DNA of 64,000 bases, taken from positions 54,220-118,219 of the forward strand of contig CANRBX010000005.1 of assembly GCA_947628955.1 (NCBI GenBank), read 5' to 3'. This DNA is from an uncultured Lachnospiraceae bacterium. Lineage in GTDB: Bacteria; Bacillota; Clostridia; Lachnospirales; Lachnospiraceae. The notes under the pieces are model-generated. The model made no database searches. It was not told where the DNA came from and was given only the letters and a program-made list of their open reading frames with translations. Of the stretch, positions 17,934 through 26,691 are shown one piece after another (the stretch's first letter is position 1; each line of letters opens with the position of its first letter). The position numbers were made by a program, and so were the translations under genes.

Positions 17934-19742
17934 ATGGGCAGTGTGCGTAAACTATATGTCAAAATAAAAACCTATGCCATGACACACATCGGAGTTTCCG
18001 TGACACTTTCCGTCATGGGGCTCCTTCTGGCTGTAATGCTGATCCTGCAGTCCTATGTGAAGAATCAGTACTTTGCCTATCTGCTGGAGGAAACGGACCG
18101 CAGGGAAAATGCGGTGCTGGAGGCTGTCGCTGCAAACATCAATAACAGCCTGCAGGATCTCGTGGAGCTGGGCTGCCGGATCGCGGTGGACGGAAGCTTC
18201 AGGAATACGGTGGAGACGGCACAGGATGGTGTTGGCAGAAGCCTGATCCAGAAGGGCGCGATGCGTCTGATGGCGCAGTACTCCAACAGCATCGCCGCGC
18301 TGGCACTCATAACAGAGAACGGGCTTCCGGAAGAGTACGGCCGCTACTGGAGCGGGGGCGGCTATGAGAATCTGTGGACCGGAGAGCGCCTGGAGATAAT
18401 CAGAGACCTTTACCGCCGGGTCATGGAGCTTCTGAAGAGCAAAAACGGCATCCGCTACTGTGTCAGTGAACAGCCCCTGGATCATGTGAGTCTGCCCAAT
18501 GTGGGCCTGTTTCATCTGGCGTTTCCGCTGGTGGGTGACAGCTCAAACTGGGACAGTGTGAATATGGTGGTCGTCATTTCTTTCCGCATGGATGCGCTGG
18601 TTGACAACAGTACACTGAACGGTTATCTGACCGGCCGGGATGATACGATCATCTATCATGAAAACCGGCAGCTTGCGGGGATCGACGCGGCGTCTTATCT
18701 GGAGCAGCTGACGGATTATGAAGACATCAGCTGTCCGCTCGGCTATTTTGGATGGAAAGCGCATGCGCTTGTGAATACGGAACAGATGCATGAACGGGTG
18801 AACCGGCTGTATGGCGGCAGTATTCTGGTGTATCTTCTGCTCCTGTTCATATGCGGAACAATCTGGCAGCTTGTGATCCGCAGGCTGCTCCGTCCGGTCG
18901 GCCGGATCCGGGAAGCAATGGAGGACATCCGGCTCGGACGGCAGAGAAAGAAGATTGAGATTGGCGGACAGCACGAGATCTGGCAGCTGGCACAGGACTA
19001 CAACGCAATGGTCGACGCACTGCACAGACAGCAGGATGAGACCGAACGCCAGCATCTGAAAAATACTCTGTCGATCAAACAGAAGAACCGTGCGGAGCGC
19101 AAAGCGCTCGAATCGCAGATCAACGCCCATTTTTTGTGCAATACGCTGACCGCAATCAATTACAACGCCGTCGAGGCCGGCAACGAGGAAGTGGCTTCCC
19201 TTCTGAAGAACCTGTCAAACATGCTGGCATACTCGTTTTCCCGGAAGATCACGCGGATCACACTCGGCCAGGAGATCCGCTGGGTGGAGGAATATCTCTG
19301 TCTGCAGAAATTCCGTCTGATGGAGGTGTTTGACTATCGGATCGACTTTCCGGAAGAGTACGGGGAGTGGCCGACCTGCAAGCTGTTTCTGCAGCCCTTT
19401 GTGGAAAACTCCATCCTGCACGGCTTTGAAGGGCGGGAGTGCGGCGGGCGGATCGAGATTATCGGCCGGCCGGACGGAAAACGCTTCCGCCTGAGCATAC
19501 GCGACAACGGGTGCGGCATGGATGATGAGACAGACCGCATGATCCAGCGCGTGCTTTCCGAAACACATGTCCTGAATCTGGATCTGACCGGATTCGGGAT
19601 CGGAATCCAGAATGCGGTGACCCGTCTGCGCATGTATTATGGGGAAGGGTTTGACATTGCAATGGAAACCGCTCCGGACGGAGGAACCTGCTTTACCTTC
19701 TGGCTGCCGCTCGTGGAGCAGCCGGCGGAGGACTTTGCTTAA
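17934..19742 (+). CDS. YesM/LytS-type sensor histidine kinase
   Basis: Membrane sensor kinase that probably detects an external sugar or a liganded binding protein and phosphorylates the downstream regulator. A helix near residues 20-42, an extracellular domain (about 45-295), a second helix (about 298-318) and a HAMP region precede the His_kinase domain. The phosphoacceptor is His399 in QINAHFLCNTL, where the family usually has NPHFLYNTL. The ATP lid shows QPFVENSILHGF, IRDNGCGMD and GFGIGIQNAV. The ATG at 17934 gives 602 residues; a GTG 18 bases upstream is possible. It is 15 bases ahead of the regulator gene. Confidence 0.9.
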   Translation: MGSVRKLYVKIKTYAMTHIGVSVTLSVMGLLLAVMLILQSYVKNQYFAYLLEETDRRENAVLEAVAANINNSLQDLVELGCRIAVDGSFRNTVETAQDGVGRSLIQKGAMRLMAQYSNSIAALALITENGLPEEYGRYWSGGGYENLWTGERLEIIRDLYRRVMELLKSKNGIRYCVSEQPLDHVSLPNVGLFHLAFPLVGDSSNWDSVNMVVVISFRMDALVDNSTLNGYLTGRDDTIIYHENRQLAGIDAASYLEQLTDYEDISCPLGYFGWKAHALVNTEQMHERVNRLYGGSILVYLLLLFICGTIWQLVIRRLLRPVGRIREAMEDIRLGRQRKKIEIGGQHEIWQLAQDYNAMVDALHRQQDETERQHLKNTLSIKQKNRAERKALESQINAHFLCNTLTAINYNAVEAGNEEVASLLKNLSNMLAYSFSRKITRITLGQEIRWVEEYLCLQKFRLMEVFDYRIDFPEEYGEWPTCKLFLQPFVENSILHGFEGRECGGRIEIIGRPDGKRFRLSIRDNGCGMDDETDRMIQRVLSETHVLNLDLTGFGIGIQNAVTRLRMYYGEGFDIAMETAPDGGTCFTFWLPLVEQPAEDFA

Positions 19743-19757
19743 AAATGGGAGGACAGG

Positions 19758-20513
19758 ATGCGGATACTGATTGCGGAAGACGAACAGCGCGCCCGCCAGG
19801 GACTGGAACGGCTGATCGTCAGTATTGAGGGAGATTATGAGGTGATCGCGACTGCAGCCAACGGACGGACTGCGCTGGAACTGATCCTGGAGAAACGTCC
19901 GGATCTTGTTTTTGTTGATGTCAAAATGCCGTTTCTCGACGGGCTTTCGCTGATACGCGCTGTGCGTACCCGCCAGGTTCCGACAGAGTTTGTTGTGGTC
20001 AGCGCCTACGCCGATTTTCAGTTTGCGCAGGAATCGATTTCCCTGGAAGTCGCCGGCTACCTGCTGAAGCCCGCGGCAAAGGAAGAGGTAGAGGCTGTCC
20101 TGGAGAAGGTGGCCGGCCGTCTGGAAAACCGTCATTTCTATCCGGTCAGGGAACAGAGACGGCTGCGGGAAAAATATCCGGACGCGCACCCGCTGATCCT
20201 CCGTGCCCTCGATATCATAGAGGCCGGGTATGCGGGGAAGATCAGCCAGAAAGAGCTGGCAGGGGAACTGGGCCTGAGTCCGGAATATTTCAGTTACCTG
20301 TTCAACAAGAATACAGGAGTGACGTTTTCCGCATTTCTTCGCGACTACCGGATCGGACAGGCGCAGGCACTTTACCGGAGCGGCTCCTGCGACCGGAAAA
20401 CTGTGCCCTATGCAGTCGGTTTTTCAGATGCAAAGTATTACAATAAGGTGTTCCGTGAGATAACCGGAAAGACACCTGCGGAATATCTGCAAATTTGTGA
20501 AAATAATATCTAA
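19758..20513 (+). CDS. YesN-type response regulator with AraC DNA-binding domain
   Basis: A 251-residue regulator. The receiver domain has the acidic pair in AEDE (residues 6-9), phosphoacceptor Asp54 in VFVDVKMP, the serine in VVVSAY and lysine in GYLLKPA. The C-terminal ~100 residues are an AraC double helix-turn-helix (ISQKELAGELGLSPEYFSYL, then the FSDAKYYNKVFREITGKTPAEY signature). The linker between the domains is short for YesN proteins, many of which exceed 400 residues. It probably activates the adjacent transporter and glycosidase genes; a palindrome 45 bases downstream is a candidate site. Confidence 0.9.
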   Translation: MRILIAEDEQRARQGLERLIVSIEGDYEVIATAANGRTALELILEKRPDLVFVDVKMPFLDGLSLIRAVRTRQVPTEFVVVSAYADFQFAQESISLEVAGYLLKPAAKEEVEAVLEKVAGRLENRHFYPVREQRRLREKYPDAHPLILRALDIIEAGYAGKISQKELAGELGLSPEYFSYLFNKNTGVTFSAFLRDYRIGQAQALYRSGSCDRKTVPYAVGFSDAKYYNKVFREITGKTPAEYLQICENNI

Positions 20514-20557
20514 ATCTTAAATTATTTTCTGAATCTTAAAATTTTGCCCCATAAAGT

Positions 20558-20572
20558 TTGTGATTTTCACAA
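20558..20572. promoter_or_regulatory. Candidate operator palindrome upstream of the sugar-binding protein gene
   Basis: TTGTGA and TCACAA are perfect inverted halves separated by TTT, ten bases before the -35 box. Its position suits an activator. The halves also resemble Rex sites, but the spacing is three bases shorter than the Rex consensus. Confidence 0.45.
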
Positions 20573-20581
20573 CAAATTAGG

Positions 20582-20610
20582 TTGAATTCCCTCCTTTCCG
20601 GTGATAAAAT
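20582..20610 (+). promoter_or_regulatory. Promoter of the glycan-use operon
   Basis: TTGAAT at 20582-20587, a 17-base spacer and TAAAAT at 20605-20610, about 87 bases ahead of the binding-protein start. Confidence 0.6.
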
Positions 20611-20696
20611 ATACATATCAACAGCAATAATGGGAATATTTATTGTGCAAAAATGCAATATATGTTCCTCATGTGCAAAGAAAAGGAGGAAATGTG

Positions 20697-21950
20697 ATGA
20701 AAAAAGGTTTGTTCGTAACTGGCGCCGCTGTGATGGCGATGATGGCTGCCTCGATATCGGTATGTGCAGAGGGTCCGACCGAGATCACCCTGTGGCACTA
20801 TTTTGACGCATCGGCGGATGCGCAGGCGATCGTTGAGTGGGTAGACGAGTACAATTCTATTCAGGATGACATTCATATCACCAGCACCTATGTATCGAGA
20901 ACCGAGCTGATGAATCAGTACACGGTCGGCGCGCTTTCCGGTGAGCTTCCGGATATCGGCATGGTAGATTCCCCGGACATGGCTTCCTATATTTCCCTGG
21001 GAGTGTTTGAGGACATTACGGACCAGCTTGAGGCATGGGGTGAGCTTGACCAGTTCTATGAGGGACCGCTTACTTCCTGTATGGATCCGGACGGAAGGAT
21101 CTACGGGCTGCCGCAGAACACCAACTGCCTTGCGCTTGCCTGCAATTTGGATCTGCTCCAGGCTGCCGGCTATGACCATATGCCGACGAACCTCGATGAG
21201 TTCAAGGAGATGGTAGCCGCCACCACGAACCCGGACGACGACGTATACGGATTCGCAATGTGCTGTATCTCCACCGAAGAAGGTACCTTCCAGCTTCTTC
21301 CGTGGCTGCGTTCCGCATCCGGCGGCGAGGGCGTCAATGTCGATGATCTCACGGCTGAATCCGCGGTCAACGGCCTTGCCGTTCTCGGTGATTTTGTCGC
21401 CAACGGCTACATGAGCAAAGAGTGTGTGAACTGGACACAGGCGGATGCCTTCAACCAGTTTGCAGCCGGAAAGGCCGCTTTTGCTGAGGTAGGCACCTGG
21501 CATCTGGCGCAGACCGATGCGATCGGCGGCGCGTTTGCCTATGATTTCTGCCTGCTTCCGACCGGCGACGAGGGAACCTCCACATCCACGATCGGCGGCG
21601 AAAACTTCGGTGTCTGCTCCGGCGCGACGGATGTTGACGCCTGCGTGGATTTCCTGGAGTGGATGTGCTCCAAGGAGAAAGAGGGCGAATGGGCAGTGGT
21701 TGCCGGCAAGATCCCGACCCGTCAGGATTCTGTTGCAGAATATACCTACGAGGTTGACGGCTTCAACGTATTCGTAGATGAGATGAATTACGCGCAGGCG
21801 CGCGGACCGCACGCTGAGTGGCCGTCCATTTCCGAGGCGATCTACACAGCTGCACAGTCCGTATTCGTGGACGGCACGGCTCCGGCTGATGCGCTCGCGG
21901 CTGCAATGGAGAAGATTACTCCGATCGTTGAAGAGACTCCGCTTCCGTAA
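20697..21950 (+). CDS. Extracellular carbohydrate-binding protein of an ABC importer
   Basis: A 417-residue family 1 solute-binding protein. After a 24-residue signal (MKKGLFVTGAAVMAMMAASI, then SVCA) the mature part begins with EITLWHYFDA, the usual start of sugar-binding domains. Hinge-region motifs such as YGLPQNTNCLALACN and AAGKAAFAEVGTWHL follow. The cysteine near the end of the signal is preceded by valine, which breaks the lipobox, so SPase I cleavage after VCA is more likely than lipid attachment. AGGAGG sets the ATG at 20697. The substrate is inferred from neighbouring GH31 and GH127 enzymes to be a xylose- and arabinose-bearing oligosaccharide. Confidence 0.88.
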   Translation: MKKGLFVTGAAVMAMMAASISVCAEGPTEITLWHYFDASADAQAIVEWVDEYNSIQDDIHITSTYVSRTELMNQYTVGALSGELPDIGMVDSPDMASYISLGVFEDITDQLEAWGELDQFYEGPLTSCMDPDGRIYGLPQNTNCLALACNLDLLQAAGYDHMPTNLDEFKEMVAATTNPDDDVYGFAMCCISTEEGTFQLLPWLRSASGGEGVNVDDLTAESAVNGLAVLGDFVANGYMSKECVNWTQADAFNQFAAGKAAFAEVGTWHLAQTDAIGGAFAYDFCLLPTGDEGTSTSTIGGENFGVCSGATDVDACVDFLEWMCSKEKEGEWAVVAGKIPTRQDSVAEYTYEVDGFNVFVDEMNYAQARGPHAEWPSISEAIYTAAQSVFVDGTAPADALAAAMEKITPIVEETPLP

Positions 21951-21970
21951 TAAGATAAAAAAGGACCAGG

Positions 21971-22005
21971 CGGGCCGCCGCAGAATCGTCGCGGCGGCCC
22001 GTTTT
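21971..22005 (+). terminator. Strong stem-loop between binding-protein and permease genes
   Basis: A perfect 11-pair GC stem (21971-21981 with 21991-22001), a nine-base loop and four T. In binding-protein operons such stems often act as partial terminators or protect the upstream message, giving more binding protein than permease. The next gene is 170 bases further on and has no obvious promoter. Confidence 0.75.
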
Positions 22006-22009
22006 CAAA

Positions 22010-22045
22010 AATTTATATAAGTGATACAAATTTATACAGCGATAC
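22010..22045. repeat. Imperfect 17-base direct repeat before the permease gene
   Basis: ATTTATATAAGTGATAC is followed directly by a near copy, ATTTATACAGCGATAC. It could be a pair of half-sites for an AraC-type regulator or simply AT-rich sequence. The rest of 22046-22176 holds a small TGCGGA/TCCGCA hairpin and the ribosome site. Confidence 0.3.
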
Positions 22046-22176
22046 GGCGGATTGCCGCAGAATAGCTCGGCACGGGCCTTTGTGAAAGCGGAAGGACCTG
22101 TCTTTGTGTTTTGCGGAAATCCGCAGTATCCGGAACCGGCCGAACATAGTTTGTCAAGGAAAGAGGTGAGGGCTTC

Positions 22177-23067
22177 ATGAAAAAAAACCTGTCCATGTCG
22201 GTACGAAAGACGCGCGAAGCGTACTGCTTTATCCTGCCGGCATTCATTTATATCCTGTTTGTACTGGGATATCCGCTGATGTACAATATCTATCTGAGCC
22301 TGCGCAACGTCGATGTCAAGAACCTCACAAAGGGCGGCGATATCTTTATCGGACTGAAAAATTATGCCGATCTGTTTGCCAACAGCACTTTCCGGCTTGT
22401 CCTGAAGAATACGTTTGTGTTCACGATCGCCTGCCTGGTGTTCCAGTTCACGATCGGCTTCGCGCTGGCTCTGTTTTTCTATCAGAAATTTACGCTGTCA
22501 GGCCCTGTCCGCGGTCTGCTCCTGGTCAGCTACATGATCCCGATGTCTGTGACGGGTCTTCTCGGCAAAAATATCTTTTCCAACGCCGGACTTGTGAATA
22601 ACCTGCTCGAAAAGATCGGGATCATCGGCCCTGAGTGGCTCGTGAACACTTCGACGGCGCTGATCGCCGTTATCATCATGAACTGCTGGGTCGGGATACC
22701 GTTCAATATGCTTCTGCTGATCTCCGGCCTGACCAGTATCTCTGCGGACGTCTATGAGAGCGCCTCGATCGACGGTGCGAACTGCTTCCAGCGGTTTGCG
22801 CATATCACGGTTCCGCTGATGAAGGGATCCATGCTGTCCGTCCTGATGCTCGGCTTCATCTACACATTCCGCGCTTTCGACCTGATGTATATCATGACGG
22901 CAGGCGGTCCGCTCAATTCGACGGACGTACTGGGGACATACTCTTATATGCTCTCCTTCACACAGTATAAATTTTCACAGGGTTCCGCAGTCGCGATGGT
23001 GCTTTTTGGATGCCTGTTCATCGTCGGCCTGTTTTACCTGAGACTGCTTGCAAAGGAGGAGGACTGA
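22177..23067 (+). CDS. Sugar ABC transporter permease, MalF type
   Basis: A 296-residue inner membrane subunit with six predicted helices. The EAA loop that contacts the ATPase is visible as YESASIDGANCFQRFAHIT VP near residues 192-212 (EAA, then G, then P). The N-terminus SVRKTREAYCFILPAFIYI is typical of UgpA/LacF-like permeases. It pairs with the next gene, which starts two bases after this stop. No ATP-binding gene is present, so a shared MsmX-like ATPase encoded elsewhere is expected. Confidence 0.9.
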   Translation: MKKNLSMSVRKTREAYCFILPAFIYILFVLGYPLMYNIYLSLRNVDVKNLTKGGDIFIGLKNYADLFANSTFRLVLKNTFVFTIACLVFQFTIGFALALFFYQKFTLSGPVRGLLLVSYMIPMSVTGLLGKNIFSNAGLVNNLLEKIGIIGPEWLVNTSTALIAVIIMNCWVGIPFNMLLLISGLTSISADVYESASIDGANCFQRFAHITVPLMKGSMLSVLMLGFIYTFRAFDLMYIMTAGGPLNSTDVLGTYSYMLSFTQYKFSQGSAVAMVLFGCLFIVGLFYLRLLAKEED

Positions 23068-23068
23068 C

Positions 23069-23914
23069 ATGAAAGAGATGACCGGCAAAAAAGAAGCGAG
23101 AAATAATCTTATCAAGGGGATCATCGCAGTGGTAATAGCGTTTTTCTTCCTGTTTCCGGTTTACTGGATGATCCAGATTTCATTCAAGTCTGACGCAGAG
23201 ACCTTCGGAAAGGTTCTCAGCTACTATCCGCGCGAGTTCACCTTTGCACCGTGGCTTGTCAATCTTCAGGACAAGACCTTTCTGCTTTCTCTGCGCAACA
23301 GTTTTATCAACGGTTTTCTGACCATGGGCATTACCCTGCTTCTGGGAGTCCCGGCGGCTTACGGCATGGGGCGTTACCGTGTGCGCGGGAGCAGTCTGTT
23401 CCTGCTGGTGTTCCTGGTGTCGCAGATGCTTCCGGCATCCCTGACACTGACGCCGATGTATCTGATCTTCAATAAGATTCACTTTTTGGGGACGCATTTT
23501 ACGGCCCCGGTGGCGATCGCTGCCGCGTCGATCCCGTTTGCGGTCATCACGCTGCGGCCTTATTTCAAGAGCATACCGGTCGCGCTTGATGAAGCGGCGC
23601 GTCTGGATGGCTGCGGCTCTTTCCGCGCGTTTGTATCGGTAATGCTTCCGGCTGTCAAAACCGGTATCGTCACGATCGTCGTCATCTCGTTCCTGAACGG
23701 CTGGAACGACCTGGTCTACTCCATGACTTTTAATGTAGGCGAGACGATGCGGCCTCTGACCGCGAACATCTATAAATTCCAGAATGCATACGGAACGAAA
23801 TGGAACTGTATCATGGCCTATGGAACAATCCTTGTGCTCCCGGTGATCCTGCTGTTTGTATTCCTGCAGAAATATATCGTGGGCGGGCTTGTCGCCGGAG
23901 CGGTAAAGGATTAA
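23069..23914 (+). CDS. Sugar ABC transporter permease, MalG type
   Basis: Partner permease of 281 residues with six helices. The start region has FPVYWMIQISFKSDAE, typical of the MalG/UgpE branch, and the EAA loop is LDEAARLDGCGSFRAF near residues 180-195. AAAGGAGG lies in the end of the upstream gene, and only one base separates that stop from this ATG; the longer open frame would overlap the first permease without need. Together with the previous gene it forms the membrane channel for the oligosaccharide importer. Confidence 0.92.
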   Translation: MKEMTGKKEARNNLIKGIIAVVIAFFFLFPVYWMIQISFKSDAETFGKVLSYYPREFTFAPWLVNLQDKTFLLSLRNSFINGFLTMGITLLLGVPAAYGMGRYRVRGSSLFLLVFLVSQMLPASLTLTPMYLIFNKIHFLGTHFTAPVAIAAASIPFAVITLRPYFKSIPVALDEAARLDGCGSFRAFVSVMLPAVKTGIVTIVVISFLNGWNDLVYSMTFNVGETMRPLTANIYKFQNAYGTKWNCIMAYGTILVLPVILLFVFLQKYIVGGLVAGAVKD

Positions 23915-23934
23915 TATAGACGGGGAGGGCAGAT

Positions 23935-25971
23935 ATGGCAAATCAGGATGAAGTGAGAGAGATATACGGATACTTTGAGAAAAAAGGCGATGCGCTGTGC
24001 TATCGCTACGAAGCGGAACGGCTGGTGATCGAGCCGTGGGGAAAGAACAGCCTGCGGGTACGCGCGACGAAGCTGCCGCAGATGGATCCGGAAGACTGGG
24101 CGCTTCTTCCGCCGCAGGAACATCCGGCGCCGGTGATCGAGACACGAAAGGATGGCGGCTCCATCACGAACGGGAAGATCCGCGCGGAGATCAATCTGAT
24201 CGGAAAACTGACTTTCTACAATCAGAAAGGTCAGGTTCTGCTTGAAGAGTATGTGCGCAACCGCAGGGATATGTTTGGCAGCACCTGCAGCTCGCTGGAT
24301 GTGGAGGCGAGGGAGTTTAAGCCGATCATCGGCGGAGATTACCGCCTGTCCATGCGTTTTGTCTCGGAACCGAAGGAAAAACTGTACGGAATGGGACAGT
24401 ATCAGCAGCCTTACCTCGATGTGAAGGGTGCGGATCTGGAGCTTGCACACCGCAATTCACAGGCGAGCGTCCCGTTTGTGCTGTCAAGTCTCGGATACGG
24501 ATTTTTCTGGAACAATCCCGCGGTCGGGCGTGTGAATTTCGGCAAGAATATCACAACCTGGGAGGCGTACTCCACGAAAAAACTGGATTACTGGATCACG
24601 GCCGGCGACACTCCGGCTGAGATCGAGGAAGCGTACGCGAACGCAACCGGCAGGGTACCGATGATGCCGGATTACGCGATGGGCTTCTGGCAGTGCAAGC
24701 TGCGCTATCAGACGCAGGAGGAACTGCTTAATGTGGCGCGTGAGTATAAGCGGCGCGGTCTGCCGATCTCTGTGATCGTAGTGGATTTCTTCCACTGGCC
24801 CTGTCAGGGAGAGTGGAAATTTGATCCGGTGTACTGGCCGGATCCGGACGCAATGATCGCGGAGCTGAAGGAAATGGGAATTGAGCTGATGGTCTCCATC
24901 TGGCCGACGGTCGATTACCGCAGCGAGAACTTTGAAGAGATGAAGAGCAGGGGGCTTCTGATCCGGACGGAGATGGGCTACCCGATCTCTATGGATTTCC
25001 AGGGAAATACCCTGCATTATGACGCAACAAATCCGGAAGCACGCGAGTACGTATGGCAGAAGGCAAAGCAGAATTATTATGACAAGGGCATTCGGATTTT
25101 CTGGCTCGATGAGGCGGAGCCAGAGTATACGGTATACAATTTTGAAAACTATCGTTATCATCTGGGACCCGACATTCAGGTAGGCAACATTTATCCCTTC
25201 ATGTATGCAAAGACCTTCTTTGACGGCATGAAAGCGGAAGGGCAGGAGAACATCATCAACCTCCTGCGCTGTGCATGGGCCGGTTCCCAGAGATTCGGCG
25301 CGCTTGTATGGTCCGGGGATATCAAATCGTCCTTCCCGAGCATGAAGAACCAGGTGGCGGCCGGGCTTAATATGGCGATTGCCGGCATTCCCTGGTGGAC
25401 GACGGACATCGGCGGCTTTTTCGGCGCAAACATCGCGGATCCGGACTTTCATGAGCTGCTGGTGCGCTGGTTTGAGTACGGCTGTTTCTGTCCGGTGATG
25501 CGTCTGCACGGATATCGGTGGCCGCTTCAGCCGCAGTTCGGCACGACCGGAGGGGCGTCGTGCGTATCCGGTGCGCCGAATGAGGTCTGGAGCTACACAG
25601 ACGAGGTCTATGAGATACTCTCCGGTTATCTGTACCTGAGAGAGGCCATGCGGCCCTACATCGCTGAGCGCATGAAGGAGGCGCATGAAAAAGGCACTCC
25701 GGTCATGAGGCCGATGTTCTATGATTTCCCGGAGGACGGTGTCTGCTGGGAGACCGAGACGCAGTATATGTTCGGTCCGGATGTGCTGGTGAAGCCGGTG
25801 ACGGACGCGGGCGCGCGACTGGTGCGTCTGTATCTGCCGAAGGGAAGCGTATGGACGAATGCGTGGACGAAGGAAGCGTTCGAGGGCGGACAGTGGCTCG
25901 ATGTGGAGGCCCCGCTTTCGCAGATCCCGGTGTTTACGAGGAACGGATACGTGCTTCCCGTAACAGACTGA
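23935..25971 (+). CDS. GH31 glycosidase, alpha-xylosidase-like subfamily
   Basis: A 678-residue cytoplasmic family GH31 enzyme with no signal peptide. After an N-terminal beta-sandwich (KLYGMGQYQQPYLD), the TIM barrel starts near residue 240 (PDYAMGFWQCKLRY). The probable nucleophile is Asp392 in FWLDEAEPE and the acid/base Asp462 in VWSGDI. The xWxDxxEP form is shared with some alpha-xylosidases and differs from the KTDFGE form of the second GH31 in this operon, so the two probably have different linkage or chain preferences. It starts 20 bases after the permease gene. The substrate is inferred to be an alpha-xyloside or alpha-glucoside. Confidence 0.85.
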   Translation: MANQDEVREIYGYFEKKGDALCYRYEAERLVIEPWGKNSLRVRATKLPQMDPEDWALLPPQEHPAPVIETRKDGGSITNGKIRAEINLIGKLTFYNQKGQVLLEEYVRNRRDMFGSTCSSLDVEAREFKPIIGGDYRLSMRFVSEPKEKLYGMGQYQQPYLDVKGADLELAHRNSQASVPFVLSSLGYGFFWNNPAVGRVNFGKNITTWEAYSTKKLDYWITAGDTPAEIEEAYANATGRVPMMPDYAMGFWQCKLRYQTQEELLNVAREYKRRGLPISVIVVDFFHWPCQGEWKFDPVYWPDPDAMIAELKEMGIELMVSIWPTVDYRSENFEEMKSRGLLIRTEMGYPISMDFQGNTLHYDATNPEAREYVWQKAKQNYYDKGIRIFWLDEAEPEYTVYNFENYRYHLGPDIQVGNIYPFMYAKTFFDGMKAEGQENIINLLRCAWAGSQRFGALVWSGDIKSSFPSMKNQVAAGLNMAIAGIPWWTTDIGGFFGANIADPDFHELLVRWFEYGCFCPVMRLHGYRWPLQPQFGTTGGASCVSGAPNEVWSYTDEVYEILSGYLYLREAMRPYIAERMKEAHEKGTPVMRPMFYDFPEDGVCWETETQYMFGPDVLVKPVTDAGARLVRLYLPKGSVWTNAWTKEAFEGGQWLDVEAPLSQIPVFTRNGYVLPVTD

Positions 25972-25999
25972 CCGGGATGAGTGTAAGGAGGCTTTCGCT

Positions 26000-26656
26000 T
26001 TGAAGAGACGGATATCGCCCGGAGGGCATCACGGAATATACGAAACGGGTACCGGCTTCTATTATTACATGGGAAAGATCTGTGATCTGATGGCCGTCAG
26101 CATTCTCTGGCTGCTCGGATGTGTCCCTGTAGTTACGGCAGGGGCTTCCTTTGCCGCGCTGTACTGCGCGGCCTCCCAGTCGATCCAGAAGGATATCGGC
26201 ACTGTGAGCGGTAAATTCCGGAATTCCTTTCGGAGAAATATCCGGGACTCACTGCCGCTTCTGCTGATCTTTGGCGGATCGATCTTCCTGGTTCTGCTGA
26301 ATTACGGTATCATACGGGAGAAGCTGGGCGGACTGCCGGGGCTGTTTCTGCAGATGCTCTATCTGTCTGCCGCCCTGCTCCTGATCGCGGCCGCGAGCTA
26401 TGCGTTTCCCGCGCTGTCAAGGTTCGACATGCCGCCTGCCTGGATCGTGAAGCTTTCTTTTTATCTGACGTTCCGGCATCTTCCCAGAACGATTCTGCTG
26501 ATCCTGCTTTTTGCAGGCGTCTATCTGCTGCTTCTGATCAATCTGCTGACGGTCGTGATCGTTCCGGGGCTGTATGCCCTGCTGGCATCCTGGGTGATCG
26601 ATCCTGTGCTGGATCTGCATATGCCTGAGGATTCCGGAACGAAGGACGCAGCTTAG
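26000..26656 (+). CDS. DUF624 (YesL-like) membrane protein
   Basis: A 218-residue membrane protein with about five hydrophobic segments. The opening GFYYYMGKICDLMAVSILWL and GCVPVVTAGASFAALY are hallmarks of the DUF624/YesL family, which is regularly found beside YesMN two-component genes and sugar importers; its role is not established. The TTG at 26000 is chosen because AAGGAGG lies eight bases before it. The gene sits between the two GH31 genes, in the same direction with short gaps, and may assist transport or signalling. Confidence 0.85.
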   Translation: MKRRISPGGHHGIYETGTGFYYYMGKICDLMAVSILWLLGCVPVVTAGASFAALYCAASQSIQKDIGTVSGKFRNSFRRNIRDSLPLLLIFGGSIFLVLLNYGIIREKLGGLPGLFLQMLYLSAALLLIAAASYAFPALSRFDMPPAWIVKLSFYLTFRHLPRTILLILLFAGVYLLLLINLLTVVIVPGLYALLASWVIDPVLDLHMPEDSGTKDAA

Positions 26657-26691
26657 CCTGCCGTGCATCCGACGGCGGAACGGAGAATTTT

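Noticed and set aside
20558..20572. Rex operator
   Set aside because: The half-sites look similar, but the spacing is shorter than the Rex consensus and the genes downstream are for sugar uptake. It is kept as a candidate operator without assigning the protein.
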